A stretch of 64,000 nucleotides of DNA, taken from NCBI GenBank assembly GCA_030272155.1, contig CP126191.1:4610501-4674500 (forward strand), in the 5' to 3' direction. Shown here piece after piece: positions 21,101 to 33,246 of this stretch. Source of the stretch: Tetradesmus obliquus (Eukaryota; Chlorophyta; Chlorophyceae; Sphaeropleales; Scenedesmaceae). The notes under the pieces are model-generated. The model searched no databases, was not told where the DNA came from, and was given only the letters and a program-made list of their open reading frames with translations. A program made the translations under genes and the position numbers. Every line of letters begins with the position of its first letter. Position 1 is the first letter of the stretch.

Positions 21101-22237
21101 TTAGCAGACTGCCAAACCACCAAGTTACACAGGTGCCAGCTCAGTCCACGCACACCATTTGCTGGCATCCTACAACAGCAACATGCCTTCTGTGCCCTTC
21201 ACTGGCCATGGAGGGTCTCTTGCACGAACAGTACTGTGCACTAGTGCAGCACCACTGCACTAGTGCAGCACCAGTTCGTGCAGACCACTCAAGTTCAAAG
21301 CTGCACTGCTAGGCCCTGGCAATGCATAGCCATGTGCTTGGCAGCTGAGGAGGCCGTGCGTGATATATGTTGCCAACGAGCCCTGCACCTGCTGAGGAGC
21401 CCATGCATCACAAACACACACGGGGCAGCCTTGCGACTGGCTGGGCAGCTGATAGGTACCTGAGCATAATGGTTGGATAGCTGGCAGTGTGTTGATGATG
21501 CATGTGCTTGCATGAGCCATGTGACACATGCCTTGGCACATTGTTGACACCATCAACTGCTGTATCACTGAGTCCACACAGCAGCAGCAGCTGCAGCCAA
21601 GTTCTTATTGCATGCGCTGCCCGGTATGCACAGGCAGGCATGAGCCAAACCAACAGTCACCATCAGCAATGCTACAGCAATCATGAGCAGCCATGCAGCA
21701 TATAACAATGTCACGAGAACTGAGCCTGCCTCTGTATGACACATGCCCCTGAATGTACCACAAAGCTGGTCACCCCCACGCACTGGACGCTTTGCATGAG
21801 CCACGACACTCTCCTCGTTCATTGCGTGCTGTTTATACACAAGACCTAGTCAAGAGAAGTCTGTACACTCGCATCTACAGCACACACATAACTGCCATGC
21901 ACATGCCTGCAACCCCCCAAACCTCACAAGTACAAGTGGTCTAGCCACGCACGTGAAGCGTCTACTGTACTGAACACTGCCGCTGTTAAACGCGACACAA
22001 TCCCCCCAATCACTCACAGGTAGTCTGCCTAATACACCATGCACATCTTTGATGTTTTGACAACACACCACGTGAACCAAGCACACACTATCTCTGTAGC
22101 ATGCTGAGTTCGTCCTGTGTCAATGCTGGCACTGCCACTGCAGCAGCAGCGAAGCTGTTGAGTGTTGTGTGAGGAAAGCTGACCTTGCCGCTGCCACAGC
22201 AGCAGCAGCAGCAGTAGGGCTGCTGCCGGCCGGCTGT
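18191..22237. other. 4 kb region without a recognisable gene
   Basis: This is the longest gap in the window. It should include the 3' UTRs of the convergent DUF506 and GMPP genes. Several plus-strand open frames of 60-193 codons occur, for example 18988-19398, but none shows splice-consistent conserved protein blocks or a known motif. A small tandem palindromic repeat lies at 21237-21272. A non-coding RNA or a lineage-specific gene cannot be excluded. Confidence 0.55.
21237..21272. repeat. Tandem 19-base repeat containing the palindrome TGCACTAGTGCA
   Basis: The unit ACTAGTGCAGCACCACTGC occurs nearly twice in tandem, and each copy centres on the palindrome TGCACTAGTGCA. No gene is adjacent. 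Confidence 0.6.
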
Positions 22238-25167
22238 TCACAGGATGATGTTGGGTGTCTGCACGCTCTCCTTGATCTCCTTGTGTGGCAGCACCACCGC
22301 GCCGTTCATGTACAGCTCGGGGCGCACCTGCACGTCCTCGCCCAGCACGCACTGGTTCTCCAGCCGACACCAGCTGCCCACCTTGCTGTCCCAGCCGATG
22401 ATGCACTTGTCCACCTGCAGCCAGCCGCGCCAGCGCCAATGACAGCAGTTGCAGCGAGGTCAGGACATATCTTTAAGAAACGCACTGTTTCAACCAGCAA
22501 CAGGTGCCAACATCGCCGTGTACAAGCCAGCGCCTGCTGCCACGTTGCGCCTGTCCCTCCAGCAAGCCTCACCACACACAGCCAGAACTGCTCCCCTCAG
22601 CCGGCAGCACTGCAGACAACAAGCAGAGAAACACCCACGCCACCCTGCAAGCCGCACCTTGGAGTGCTTGCCGACCTCCACGCCTTTCATCACCACGCAA
22701 TTGCTCAGCCGCACGCCGTCGCCGATCACGCAGCCCTCGCCGATGCTGACGTCAGGCCCCAGCTTGCAGTCTGCGCCGATCTTGGCGCTGGCCGCCACCA
22801 GCACGTTGCCCACCACGCCCGGCGCGTTGTGCAGCGCGGAGGGGTTGTGGATGTTGAGGCTGTCCAGGTGCAGCGTGAGACCTGGCAGCAGCGGAGGGCG
22901 GCAGCAAGGGGCCGGGCAGGCAGGGTCAGGCGCGGCGAGCCCAAGTGCACGAGCACATCACCAGCAACAAGGCCACAGAGTGCACTGCACAGCGAAGGGG
23001 AAACAGTTGTAGCACACCACGCCATGAACAATTGTAGCACACCCAGTGCCCACCATTCACTGGTCCAGCCATAATGAGCCTGGCTGATGCGCTTGCGGTG
23101 CACATGCAGCGCCTGCAAGCTGTCTGCAACGCTCACCCTTGAGGTAGTCCTTGGGCTGGCCCACATCCATCCAGTAGCCACCCAGCGTGAAGGCATACAG
23201 CTGCCCGTCAGCAGCCACGTGCGGGAAGACCTCCTTCTCAATGCTGGTGGGGCGCAGCTCGATGCGCTCCAGCACGCGCGGGCTGCAGCAGTAGATGCCC
23301 GCGTTGATCTTATCGCCCACAAACTCCTTTGGCTTCTCCACAAACTGCTGCACCTGGCCGTACTCGTTGATGATGAGCACACCGTACTTGCTGGGGTCGT
23401 CCACCTGCAGGAGCAACAGCAACCACGCTGCTGCTGTAAACACCACCTAACCACGCTGTGAAATGATCTGCTTACATGGTGAGCCATGTCGGTGCAGCCG
23501 GAGCATACCACAGCAGCTGCACAGACTCAGTTGGCCTGACACGAGGGCCTTGAACACAGCTAAAATCTTGCGGCTGCTGCACTGCAGCACTGTTGCCTGG
23601 TCCAAGCAGCAGAAGGCCGACAACCATGCCTTGGGCATACAATAACAGCTGCATCTGGACAGGAGAGGCAGGGCCCCAGTGCAGCGTTCGCGTGCTGGCA
23701 GAGCTGCACTGCAGGAGGCAGCACCCTGGCATCACAGCTGCTGTGCTGCTGCGCACCTTGGTGACCAGGATGGTTGCCTCTGCTCCCCTTGCCCTGTGGT
23801 AGTCCAGCATCTCCTTCAGCGGGTACTCGCACACCACGTCGCTGCAGCAGCACAATGAAGCCGCACACAATCGCAGCGTAAGAAGCAACAGCGTAAGAAG
23901 CAAGTGCAAGCCTACACAGCCAGGTGTCAAGATCTGCAAGCAAGGTGTGGATGCCTCAGGCATGCACTGAGCGTTGGCTGTTGATAGAGCTCGCTAAGAC
24001 ACCCAAACAGCTGCAGGTTGCACAGTACGATTTTTGCTTGTTGTGGTCTGGGCATTGGTTTACTACAGGCTGCTGCTGCGGTGCTGCAGCAGCAAGATCA
24101 ACCTTTGCAGCTGTGGCCACTGCTACAGCACTGCTGGCTGTACCTGTTCAGCACGAAGAAGGGCTGGCCGCTGCCATCATCCAGCAGCTCCTTGGCCAGG
24201 GCCAGTGGGCCTGCAGTGCCCATGGGCTCCTTTTCCTGCAAGCAGCAGCAGGCAGCACACCAGAGCCGTGAGGGGCAAGTAAGGAGAGCACGCGCGATGC
24301 TGCATTTATCCTGCATAAATGTCAGACCAAGCCGCGAGGCAGCTGACGGCACCAATGGAAACAATGATTCCATAGTCGCCCTGTGTGTGCTCAAATACGA
24401 ACCTGCTGCAACAGGCACATGCATGATGCTCCCTCAGATACCCACACGGCTTGAGATAGTACTGACACTGTCCGTCTGACAGCACTGCCGGGCAGCATGA
24501 CAACTTGTGTACTGCTCCGTGCTGCCACTGCCGAGCAGCATACAGGTGCATCAGCTGCTGTCAGACACAACAGCTGGACGTGCTGTCAATGGAAACCGCA
24601 CCTGTGAGCAGACAATCTTCACGCCAAGCTTTGGCTCCCACTCTGCAATGAAGCCCATCATCACCTGCAGCAGCAAGCATCGTGCATAGCTTGCAAGCTT
24701 AAGATAAGGGTAAAAAATACATAGTTTGACAACACATCGAGGCTGATTGCTGCCCACGCTACGTAGGCCGGTGCGCAACCGCTGACACCAACAATCGACT
24801 TCAGGTGGAGTCTCACCTCTGGCCGATAGTTGATCGCCAAGACCACCTCCGTGACTCCTGCGCTCTTCAGAGCCTGCATTTATAAAATGTCGACGTTCAG
24901 CGGCGTGCCGCGCCAGAGTGCTGCTGTCAAGTGAGTTGTGCTGCCCTGCTGAGGTTGCCCGCGCACCTCGATCTGGTGAACAATCATGGGCTTGTTACAA
25001 AACTCAACCAATGGCTTGGGCACGGTAAGAGTCCTGTAAGCACGGGAAAGGCTCAGCAGTCTGCTGCAGCACCACCCATGCCAGCGCGCGTATGCACATA
25101 GCTGTCAAGACACTCACAATGGCCTCAGGCGGGTGCCAAAGCCACCAACAAGAATAAGTGCCTTCAT
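22238..25167 (-). CDS. Mannose-1-phosphate guanylyltransferase (GDP-mannose pyrophosphorylase)
   Basis: Nine minus-strand exons join in phase: 25118-25167, 24967-25033, 24817-24873, 24602-24664, 24144-24235, 23757-23841, 23137-23404, 22658-22881 and 22238-22414. They encode 360 aa, almost the 361 aa of Arabidopsis CYT1/VTC1. The enzyme makes GDP-mannose from mannose 1-phosphate and GTP in the cytosol, feeding N-glycans, glycolipids, wall mannans and ascorbate. The start [19 protein letters not shown] holds the nucleotidyltransferase signature, followed by VPKPL (Lys23). [13 protein letters not shown] carries the metal-binding Asp, and [16 protein letters not shown] and [16 protein letters not shown] are family blocks. 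The C-terminal third is a left-handed beta-helix of hexapeptides ([20 protein letters not shown]), and the chain ends in VQTPNIIL. The gene is head to head with the PFL activase. Confidence 0.96.
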
Positions 25168-26164
25168 GATTGATGCTTTGTGTGCAGAGAAACGAGTGAC
25201 AGCGGCAGCAGCAAGCACCCAATTACGAGTATGCTTCAACGAATTGTTCAATTCAACAGACGTTGTAAGAGAACACTAGGAACTTTTTTTACCGACAACA
25301 CGCAATGTTGAGACTGTCACGCACGCACGCTGCTATGCCCTTGCACCGCAACGGTTGAAGAACAACGGGCCCCAAACGAACAGGCAAGCGAATATGCCCC
25401 ACATTCCCATCGTAGAATGTTGTTGACGCATAACAGATTTGTCTATGTTTTCGTTCAGGCAGCCGTCGCCGGTGGTGCTAGGTTGGCACCGCACTACACC
25501 ACAGACGTTCCTGCCAAGCTGCTGGCCATGGGCCGTGGGCTGGTGACAAGCGCCCTCAAACCCAACTTGCGCCATAAAAGCAATGACATTTAAGTTTTTT
25601 GCTCTGGACCCCGTCCAACTTTTCTGTTGCTGCACTTGATGCCACAACTCTGCTGCAGTGCTGGTGCCTGCTGGTCCCTGTTTGACAGCCAGGTCGGCTT
25701 GAGCGGCCAAGACTAGCCGGTGCCGGTAGCAAATGTTGCAGGAGAAAGTGTTTAAAATCACATTCTGTGTTGTTGCTGCTCAAAAACAACCTTTCAGGCC
25801 AGGCTACCTGTGGCAGCCTGGTGGCAGGGTTGTTCTGCCAAGGGTTGTGTTATTCTGTCTGCCGCGCAAAGGCAGCAGCAGGACTTTGCACCTAGTCAGA
25901 AGCCTTGGTGACGGTAGATTTGGCTGACAACATTTGATCACGCCAAAAACGCCTGCAGCGTGCATCGTGATTGATTCTGCTTGACGACGACACTTGCTGT
26001 GCATGTGAACGTCCGTGTAGTTCATGATATATATTTTTACTTCTGATCGATATCTGCTTTTCAACAGCCGCTGTGTGCTTTCGCTGTGACAACGGTGGTG
26101 TCGAAAGCTGGTTCTGCAGCACGTTGCCGCGAACTCCGCCTGCACTTCACAAACATAACACTTC
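25168..26164. promoter_or_regulatory. Divergent promoter region between GMPP and the PFL activase
   Basis: This 997-base spacer separates two start codons pointing away from each other, so it must contain the promoters or 5' UTRs of both genes. No conserved coding segment or certain TATA box was identified. An ATATATA stretch near 26027 is a candidate core element for the plus-strand gene. Confidence 0.55.
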
Positions 26165-28277
26165 ATGCTTGTTCGTGGCTGGTGTGCGGTGCCAGCAGCA
26201 GCAGCCGTGCTGCAGCATGGGCTGAGATACCTTGCTGCCCATGCTGCTGTCCTGGACCCCTTTCAGCAGCATCAACAGCCGCACAGTCATGACATAGTTC
26301 CTATATTAGAGGTCAAAGGCAGGATACACAGCACTGAATCTTTCAGTACCATCGATGGTGGGTGTCTGCATGACGTATGATGCTGGGTAGCGTTTACGCA
26401 GCAACTGCAATGAGACATGTCGATGGCTAGGCGTTTGCGTTGCTTGCCGTGCTGCAGCTCAACATGCACATCTGCTACCAGAACATGTTCATGCACCTGT
26501 GTTATGTGCATGCCGCATCTGGCTTGCTTGTGGCCGTTGTCTTGTCTTCATGGGCCGACCCTGCTGTGTGCATGGCTGCTGCAGGGCCGGGGGTGCGCTT
26601 CCTTGTGTTCACGCAAGGCTGCGGCATGCGCTGCCTCTTCTGCAGCAACCCAGACACTTGGACAATCAGTGGTAAGCAGCCGTCAACATGTAGCAGCAAT
26701 GGCCTGGAGCAGAGCTCGATGTATGACTCACCACATGTCCACGTCATGCAGCAGCCACTGGCACAGCAGCAGTCCAGCATACCCACGCTGTGCATGCATG
26801 TGCAACACTATGCATCCTTACTTGTTTTCCTTGCTGCTGCAGGTGGTGAGATGGTCAGCAGCAAGGAGATTGCAGCGCAGATCCGCAGCGTAGCGCCCTA
26901 CCTGAAGCCACAGGGTGGCGGCGTCACGTGCAGTGGAGGCGAGCCGCTGCTGCAGCCGGACTTTGTGTCGGCCATATTCCAGGAGGCGCATGCGATGGGG
27001 CTCACAACCTGCTTGGACACCACAGGCCAAGGCAGCAAGCACCATCACTGGTGGGTGCAGCACATAGCGTTGATGGCGGCCAGCACGTCTGCGGCAGCAG
27101 TTGCTCACGGCTGCCACTGTTGACATTAGCATGCCAGGGACGCCTGCTGCAAGAAGAATGGTGCGGGTGCGCGTCATGGGGCAGCTTTTTTCGCACGGCA
27201 AATGAGCAGCGGAGCCCGCAGCAAGACGTGCCTTGCCGCTGCACTGCGTGTGCTTGGTCAGCAGCACAGCACGCAGCTCACAGGAGGGGTGATGCCGTAT
27301 GTCTTGTCCCTGCCCTGCACCATTCCTGCAGGGACAAGGTGCTGCCTGTGACCGACATGGTGCTGTTCTGCATCAAAAGCCTCGACCCGCAGCGCTACAC
27401 CGACCTGACCGGCCTCAAGCAGCAGGGCGCGCTGCGCTTTGCTGCAGAGCTCAAGGCGCAGGGCATCCCCTTCTGGCTGCGCTACGTGCTCATGCCAGGC
27501 ATGACTGACGCGCCGGGTGATATCGACAAGCTCACAGAGTTTGCGCTGCAGCAGCCCAGCTTGCAGGTGCGGCGGGCGCGGCCCAGCAGCACTGAGCACC
27601 CGCAGGTGTAGGGCGATGGGTGATCAGCTGCGTGGGGCCATGCATGCAGCCGATGTCCCAGTAATGTGCAGGGTTTAGTGGCAGTAGAATAGCTGTGAGA
27701 ATTCAATTTCAGCTGGGTATGGTGCGTTGCAGCAGTGCTGTCGCGGTTCATTGGACGTGCTGATGCTGTTCAGCGCACCTGGAATCCTGCAGTTCTCTGA
27801 CATTGGGTGCTGCCACGCTGCAGGGCATTGAGCTGCTGCCGTACCACCAACTAGGAGTCAACAAGTGGCATGCACTGGGAATCAAGTGAGTAGCCCTTCA
27901 AGTAGAGTAAGCAGTCGTGCCTGTTTCCTCGTGCCTGTTTCTCCTTGAGCAGCGCTGCAGCGGTAGGGTTGCCGCGTTGGCAGCAACAGAGCTGGCCGCA
28001 AGTGCGTAATGTTCTTGATTTGGGCATGATGAGGCAGCAGCGCCAGCAGCGGCTGATAGCTGCTCCCTGCCCTGCTGCTGCTGGCTGCAGGTACCCGCTA
28101 GAGAAGATGCAGCCGCCGCCACTGGCTGACACGCTGGCAGTGGTTGATAGACTGGAGGCTGCTGGCCTGAATGTCATTTGCGACGCCAAGCGGCTGCGCA
28201 GGGAGGCAGCAGCCAAGGAAGCCGCAGCAAGCGCGGCTGCAGCAAGCGCAAATGCAGCCAAGGAAGCGTCTGGCTGA
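26165..28277 (+). CDS. Pyruvate formate-lyase activating enzyme (radical SAM)
   Basis: Six exons join in phase (323 aa): 26165-26357, 26585-26671, 26843-27050, 27332-27566, 27824-27885 and 28091-28277. The enzyme uses a 4Fe-4S cluster and S-adenosylmethionine to put the glycyl radical on pyruvate formate-lyase. Visible features are [19 protein letters not shown], the cluster motif CGMRCLFC (Cys77, 81, 84; CX3CX2C), [24 protein letters not shown], the [12 protein letters not shown] block and [14 protein letters not shown]. About 50 residues before GRIHS form an extra N-terminal segment absent from the bacterial enzyme, compatible with mitochondrial or plastid targeting, as known for algal PFL. 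The Ala-rich C-terminal tail is also extra. Its partner, PFL, is not in the window. Confidence 0.95.
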
Positions 28278-30746
28278 GCAGCATGCTGGCTGTAGCAGCG
28301 GCTGCACAGACGCAACATGCACATCCAGCAGCTGCCAGGGCATGCTGGTTGCCAGGAGGCTGCTTGCGTTGCGTGAGCTGCTTGTTTACCACTTGGGACT
28401 GGCACTCGTCTGTATGACTGCTTGCAGTATGCATTGGGGGTTAGGGGTGTTTCATGTGCTCCAGCATGCAGTGCCTTGAGAAACCGTGATCTGCAGCATG
28501 TACACCACATGCATTGCTCGGCTTGCCCACACCACCCACCAACTTGGTGCTGCGGTGTGTCAGGAAGCGAATTCACGCCAAAAGTTTTGTGTTTGTTGAC
28601 TTGATTGTGTACCAGCAGGTGTACCTATCAATTATGTGTTTGTTGCCGAGATCGTGTTTTTTCGCAGGTGCGTTGCTGGCAATGTGCTGGATTTGTGTGG
28701 AACTCAACACTCAGCTGGCGTGCGATGGTGCCAGCGTGGATGCCCAGCAGCCAATAACGCTGCAAGGTCTATGGCTGTGCTGTGCGCCTTGTGCATCGAT
28801 GGTGCCATCATGGTGTGTTTGTGTGTTACATTGCAGTGCCTCCATTCAAGGCATATCTGTACCCCAGCAGGGTAGCAGTGGCTACTCGCAAGAGTTCGCT
28901 TACGCTCTTGGAGAGGTGTGGCTGGGAGTTCCAAGCCACTGCACAATTCAGCATGGCTCGTGTATCCTGTCGTTGTCACTGCTCAACGTCCACATATGCG
29001 TATACCAAGCAGTAAGTGCTTGCTGGCTGAGTGTTGCTGGCAATCAGCCACCTCTTTAAACCAGCGCATTGCCTGATCAGGCATCATGGTTGCATCTTCG
29101 CGTCCTTGCTTATGGCAAGCCGCATCTTCATACGTGGCAGCAGCAGGCTTTGACAGGTTCTGCTCTTGTCGGTTCTGTATCTGTATCTATCATGTGCCAC
29201 ACATTGTGTGACTTTGGTCCCTATTTGAGCGCGCAGCGCTTGATGTCATTGAGTGTGCATTGTGCCACTGCTGCGTGCAAGTTGTCTCTTTGCTGCTAGC
29301 TTGGCAGCTTGTGGCTGACAGGTTGTTTGTTCCACATATTGCTTTGGCAGGCGCTACAGTGTCAGACTGACGCTTCAAGGCGCTCATAAGCAGAGCATGT
29401 TGTCTGCTTGTTGAACAAGCATGTTCTGGCTACTGCTGAATCAACTCACGTCATTGTCACTTGCGCTGTGTGCCAGTGGTGCGGCTGCTTCTGGCCACAT
29501 GGCGTGTCCACGCCAGCTTTGCTCGCAGTGCAGCTGGCAAGGTGACAGTGATTCCTTAGGAATGTCTTCATCATCTACTTCGCGTTGAAGGGGGCCCCTG
29601 TGGTGATTGGCACTGGAACTGATCATGAGTCGTTTGCATGACCCGTTGAAGGCGCATGGACTGCTGTCCATTGCATAGCATCGGGTGGTGACAGTGGAGT
29701 ATCACCCAGGCGCTGCCTTATCACCTTACGCGTGGTTGTTCACGTTTGCATGCACCTTACTGCCACCATTCGCGGCTTCCGGAGTCGCAGGGCCTGGAGC
29801 AAAGCTTGCATATGCATGTGTACGTTTCCAGACACAACAGTGGGCATTGGTATCCACTGGTGTCCTGTGACTGCATGCCATGGATGATCCTCATGACTCA
29901 GCCAGTTGTAGACTGCTGACGGCTGCTGCAATCACTGGCACGCATGTCGCTACTAGCTTAGTAGCCGAGCACTCTACAAGGGGTATCCCCTCGGTAACAT
30001 GATTACAGTACGCAAGCAGTCAGTGTGTAGTACTTTACATGTGGACAGAGTACAAGGTGCCTCCAAGCATCACAAAGCAGCACTGACAATGCATGTGCCA
30101 CAACGGATTCCTAAAGCACTGAGGTTCGCAGCCACCACTCAATGCTGAAGGTCTGCACACCTGCAGAAGCAGCAGCTACACCCCATGGCCATGCTTGCCA
30201 ACACAATGAGCGGAGCAACTTGATTGTACACACAGTGACTTGCAAAGGCATGCGCAGAAACGGCGTACAAACATCCGAGGTATGGTGCACAAGACGGTGA
30301 CTCCTTCCACCGCCTTTGCATGCTGAAAGTTGCACATGGCGGCTAGTATGCAGGCGCAATGCAGCAGCAAGCTGTTGCTCTGCATCCGACAACACACCAG
30401 ACAAGGCCTCCAGCGAACCCACCAAGCCCATGCCAAACAAAACTGCACTCGCAAGCGCCGCACAGCACATGGTCCGCTACAGCATCAACGTACAACCTGG
30501 CGCAACACCAGACAAACCATACAGCCTCGCCAGGACATGCATACACAGTACATTGAAACACACAGCAGCACGCCGCCCCATAGCTCAAACAGCAGCCACA
30601 CGCCCACACAGCTGCAGACTGCTTAGCATGCAGCCAGCACCCGGCAGGTGCGGCTACCTGCTAATACGGCAGCTGCCAGCAGCGGGCTGGTGTGGCTGGG
30701 GTGCAGTGCTGCTGGTGCTGTGCAGCAGCGCCGCAGCTGCTGCCGC
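28278..30746. other. Convergent intergenic region after the PFL activase
   Basis: This 2.5 kb spacer presumably contains long 3' UTRs. A plus-strand frame at 28514-29059 shows no homology or splice pattern. Near 29978-29995 a short hairpin is possible (AAGGGGTATCCCCT). No gene is supported. Confidence 0.55.
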
Positions 30747-32596
30747 TCACTCGTCCTCGTCCTCCTCCTCGTCGCCTGCCTCCTCCTCCCCGGTGTCTCC
30801 CGCCTCGCGCTTGCGCTTGTGGGTGGCACCGCCCTCCTCCTGCAGCAGCAGAGCGAGTCAAGCACACAGGCTCAGCGCATGCTGCAGAGTCAAGGTAACA
30901 TCTGCAAGACCACGTGCAAGCCCTTCCACACAGCTGGACTCTATGTCTACAGCTGCGCATGTTGCGGACATGGAATGCCCGCATGTTCTGGCCCAAGCCT
31001 AGAAACCTGCAAAATCAACAACACATCCGTGCTTTGCTAGTCAAACAGCTGTGTCATGCGTTTTGGCTGTCGACTGTGCTGCTGTCAGCCGCCAGCCGCA
31101 CCTCCTCCTCCCCCTCATCATCCTCGTCATCCCCCTGCACGGCAGTGGCACGCAGCGGCATATGTCAACGAGCTGCCTCACAAACACAAGCATGGAGCGC
31201 ACATGGCGCTGGAGAGTGCAGCTGTTATCAAGGCAACAAACAGGAACAGCGCTGCCAAACCAGCTGGCCTGGTGTCTCGTTACATATCTGAGGGCAGCCA
31301 TCGCTATGTGTTGGTAGTACTGCAGTCAGCCAGCGTGGCTTGCGCGCACCTCAGACTCCTCCTCGGGCTCTGCCTGGTAGTCCTCCTGCAAGCAAGCAGT
31401 AGGGCAGCAGCAGCAGCAGCAGCATGAGTGACATGCAACACCATCACTCCAGAACGAGCACACTTCGCAGCCGAATTCAATGAGGCACTCGCGCATGTGC
31501 TGGCTGGCATGCCACGGGGGTGCACTGCAGCAGTTGGTGTCGCTGCTAAAGGCAGCTGTCTGCTGCTGCATCAGCCCTGCCCCCTGTGCTGGTGCGTACC
31601 TCATCCTCTGGTGCAGGCTCGTCACCCTGCAGGAAGCACAGAAAGCAGCGCACAGCTGTTAGTGTGTCACACAGTAGGCATTAAGTGCACCTGAACAGGC
31701 TGACTGTGACCTCGCAAGAACGGCTGCGCAGAACAGCATGGGCAGCGGTGCAAGGTGATCCTGCTGCAGGCTGCTCTGCGCTTTCCGCTGTTGTTTGACG
31801 CACCGCGATCATCTCAACGCCCGGCTCTGCCTCCTCATAGCCTTCCTCCTCGCCATCATCACCTGCAAGCACCGCGCAACAGCATATCAGCACGAGTCAC
31901 GACCAACTACCTTCCGCTCTTGTGATCTGCTGCGCATAGCACACAGCAAAGGTCCCCTGTCGCCTCTGCAAGCTGGGCTGAGCATGACAAGAGCATGACC
32001 TGCTTGTTGCTTGCGCTGCTCAGCAGTTACTCACCATCACCATCGTCATCGCCCTCCTCCTCCTCACCACCACCCTGTGCAGCAGCATGCCAGATCACGC
32101 CCACACCACAGCAGCAGGGGTCAGCACGTGACAGAAGCTAGGCAGGCAGCAGTCACTGCAGACACCACAGGCTCCAAGACCATGCAAGGTACAGATCACG
32201 CTTTGCTGGAGGGCCTGATCAGCTGCACACTGCTGAGCGCAGCTAGGCTACGCCACATGATCTGCAGTGCTGTGCATTGAGCAGCACAGCATGCAGCTGG
32301 ACTGAGCTGGCCAGTGCAGGCCCGGTCTGCAGCCTCTCTGCTTTCTCTGCTATCTACGTATAGCGTGGGCACGCGGCCAAATGCTTGAAGAGCACGGTGC
32401 CTATAGCTGATTGCTGAGCTGCTGCTCGGCTGTTGTTGACACGGCCAGGTGGGGCACTCACATCGTCGCCCCCTTCCTCTGCGCCCGCGTCAAAGTCCTC
32501 GTCGTCCTCATCTTCGTCCTCTCCCTCGCCCTCAGACTCGGCCCTGTCCTCCCACGGCTCCGCCTTGTGCTGCAGGTCGTCCTGGTGCTGGATCAT
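30747..32596 (-). CDS. Small, very acidic protein with KRKR motif, probably nuclear
   Basis: Seven minus-strand exons join in phase: 32462-32596, 32035-32074, 31804-31862, 31600-31626, 31350-31385, 31102-31134 and 30747-30839, giving 140 aa. Five internal exons are only 27-59 bases and encode almost only Glu, Asp and Gly. The N-terminus is MIQHQDDLQHKAEPWEDRAE, and the last exon carries HKRKREAGDTGEEEAGDEEE. Acidic tails with a KRKR signal occur in ANP32, prothymosin and other histone-binding nuclear proteins, but low complexity makes any family call unsafe. A function in chromatin or as a histone chaperone is only a guess. Exon 3's donor at 31803 is the least certain border. Confidence 0.7.
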
Positions 32597-33246
32597 GGCC
32601 GCGACGTGCTGCGTGATCTGATCTGATCTACTTCAAAGACCTTCTAAGCTTTAGGATGTAGAGGAAAAGGGAATGAAAGGGCCTCTTTCCGTTGAAGGCA
32701 GCTCGGTGTGTGGAGAAGAACCCTCCTAGCAATGTCGAAACACCCGTACTCAAAACAGTCTAGCTTGAGCAACGAACAACGGAAGTAGCCCGGCAACTGC
32801 GACTAGGGGGCAAGGGTGTGAGCGTCCAACACACGAGCCCGCGCGAATGCACTTGCACGCAACCGCTTGCAATGAAGATGGCTAAATCACTCTAAGCTTG
32901 TCAGATTTAAATATTATGTCGATCATCCTCCCACCACCTCTGCCATGACAGCCGATGGAGTTCTTCAGGTACAACTTCCTAACGCTCAAATTTGGCACGA
33001 ACTTGCAGTGCCATGCGAGCAACACCAGACACAGCTGCACCAGTCAGCTGATGCCGCAACAATTGTGCACGTTGAGCGTATGTGTCTTGCAAAGCAGGCA
33101 CCTGCCACGATGCCGGCTGGTGCATATGCAATTCTCCAGCCATGGTGCCGTAGCGGCTGCAATGCACAGCATTGGCATGCCTCTCCAGGCCCATCTAACC
33201 CATAAGAGCGGGGCTGAGTGCTGCTGCTGATCAGCCCTAGCTAGCA
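32597..33246. other. Intergenic region between the acidic-protein gene and the GST gene
   Basis: Both genes are on the minus strand, so this holds the acidic gene's promoter and 5' UTR and the GST 3' UTR. No conserved coding segment was seen. Confidence 0.55.

Noticed and set aside
22169..23074. 301-codon plus-strand frame
   Set aside because: It lies antisense to GMPP exons 8 and 9, and its His/Ala-rich composition is typical of a shadow of the hexapeptide-repeat coding strand.
28514..29059. 181-codon plus-strand frame
   Set aside because: It is Cys- and Leu-rich without motifs, has no partner exons, and lies in an expected 3' UTR.
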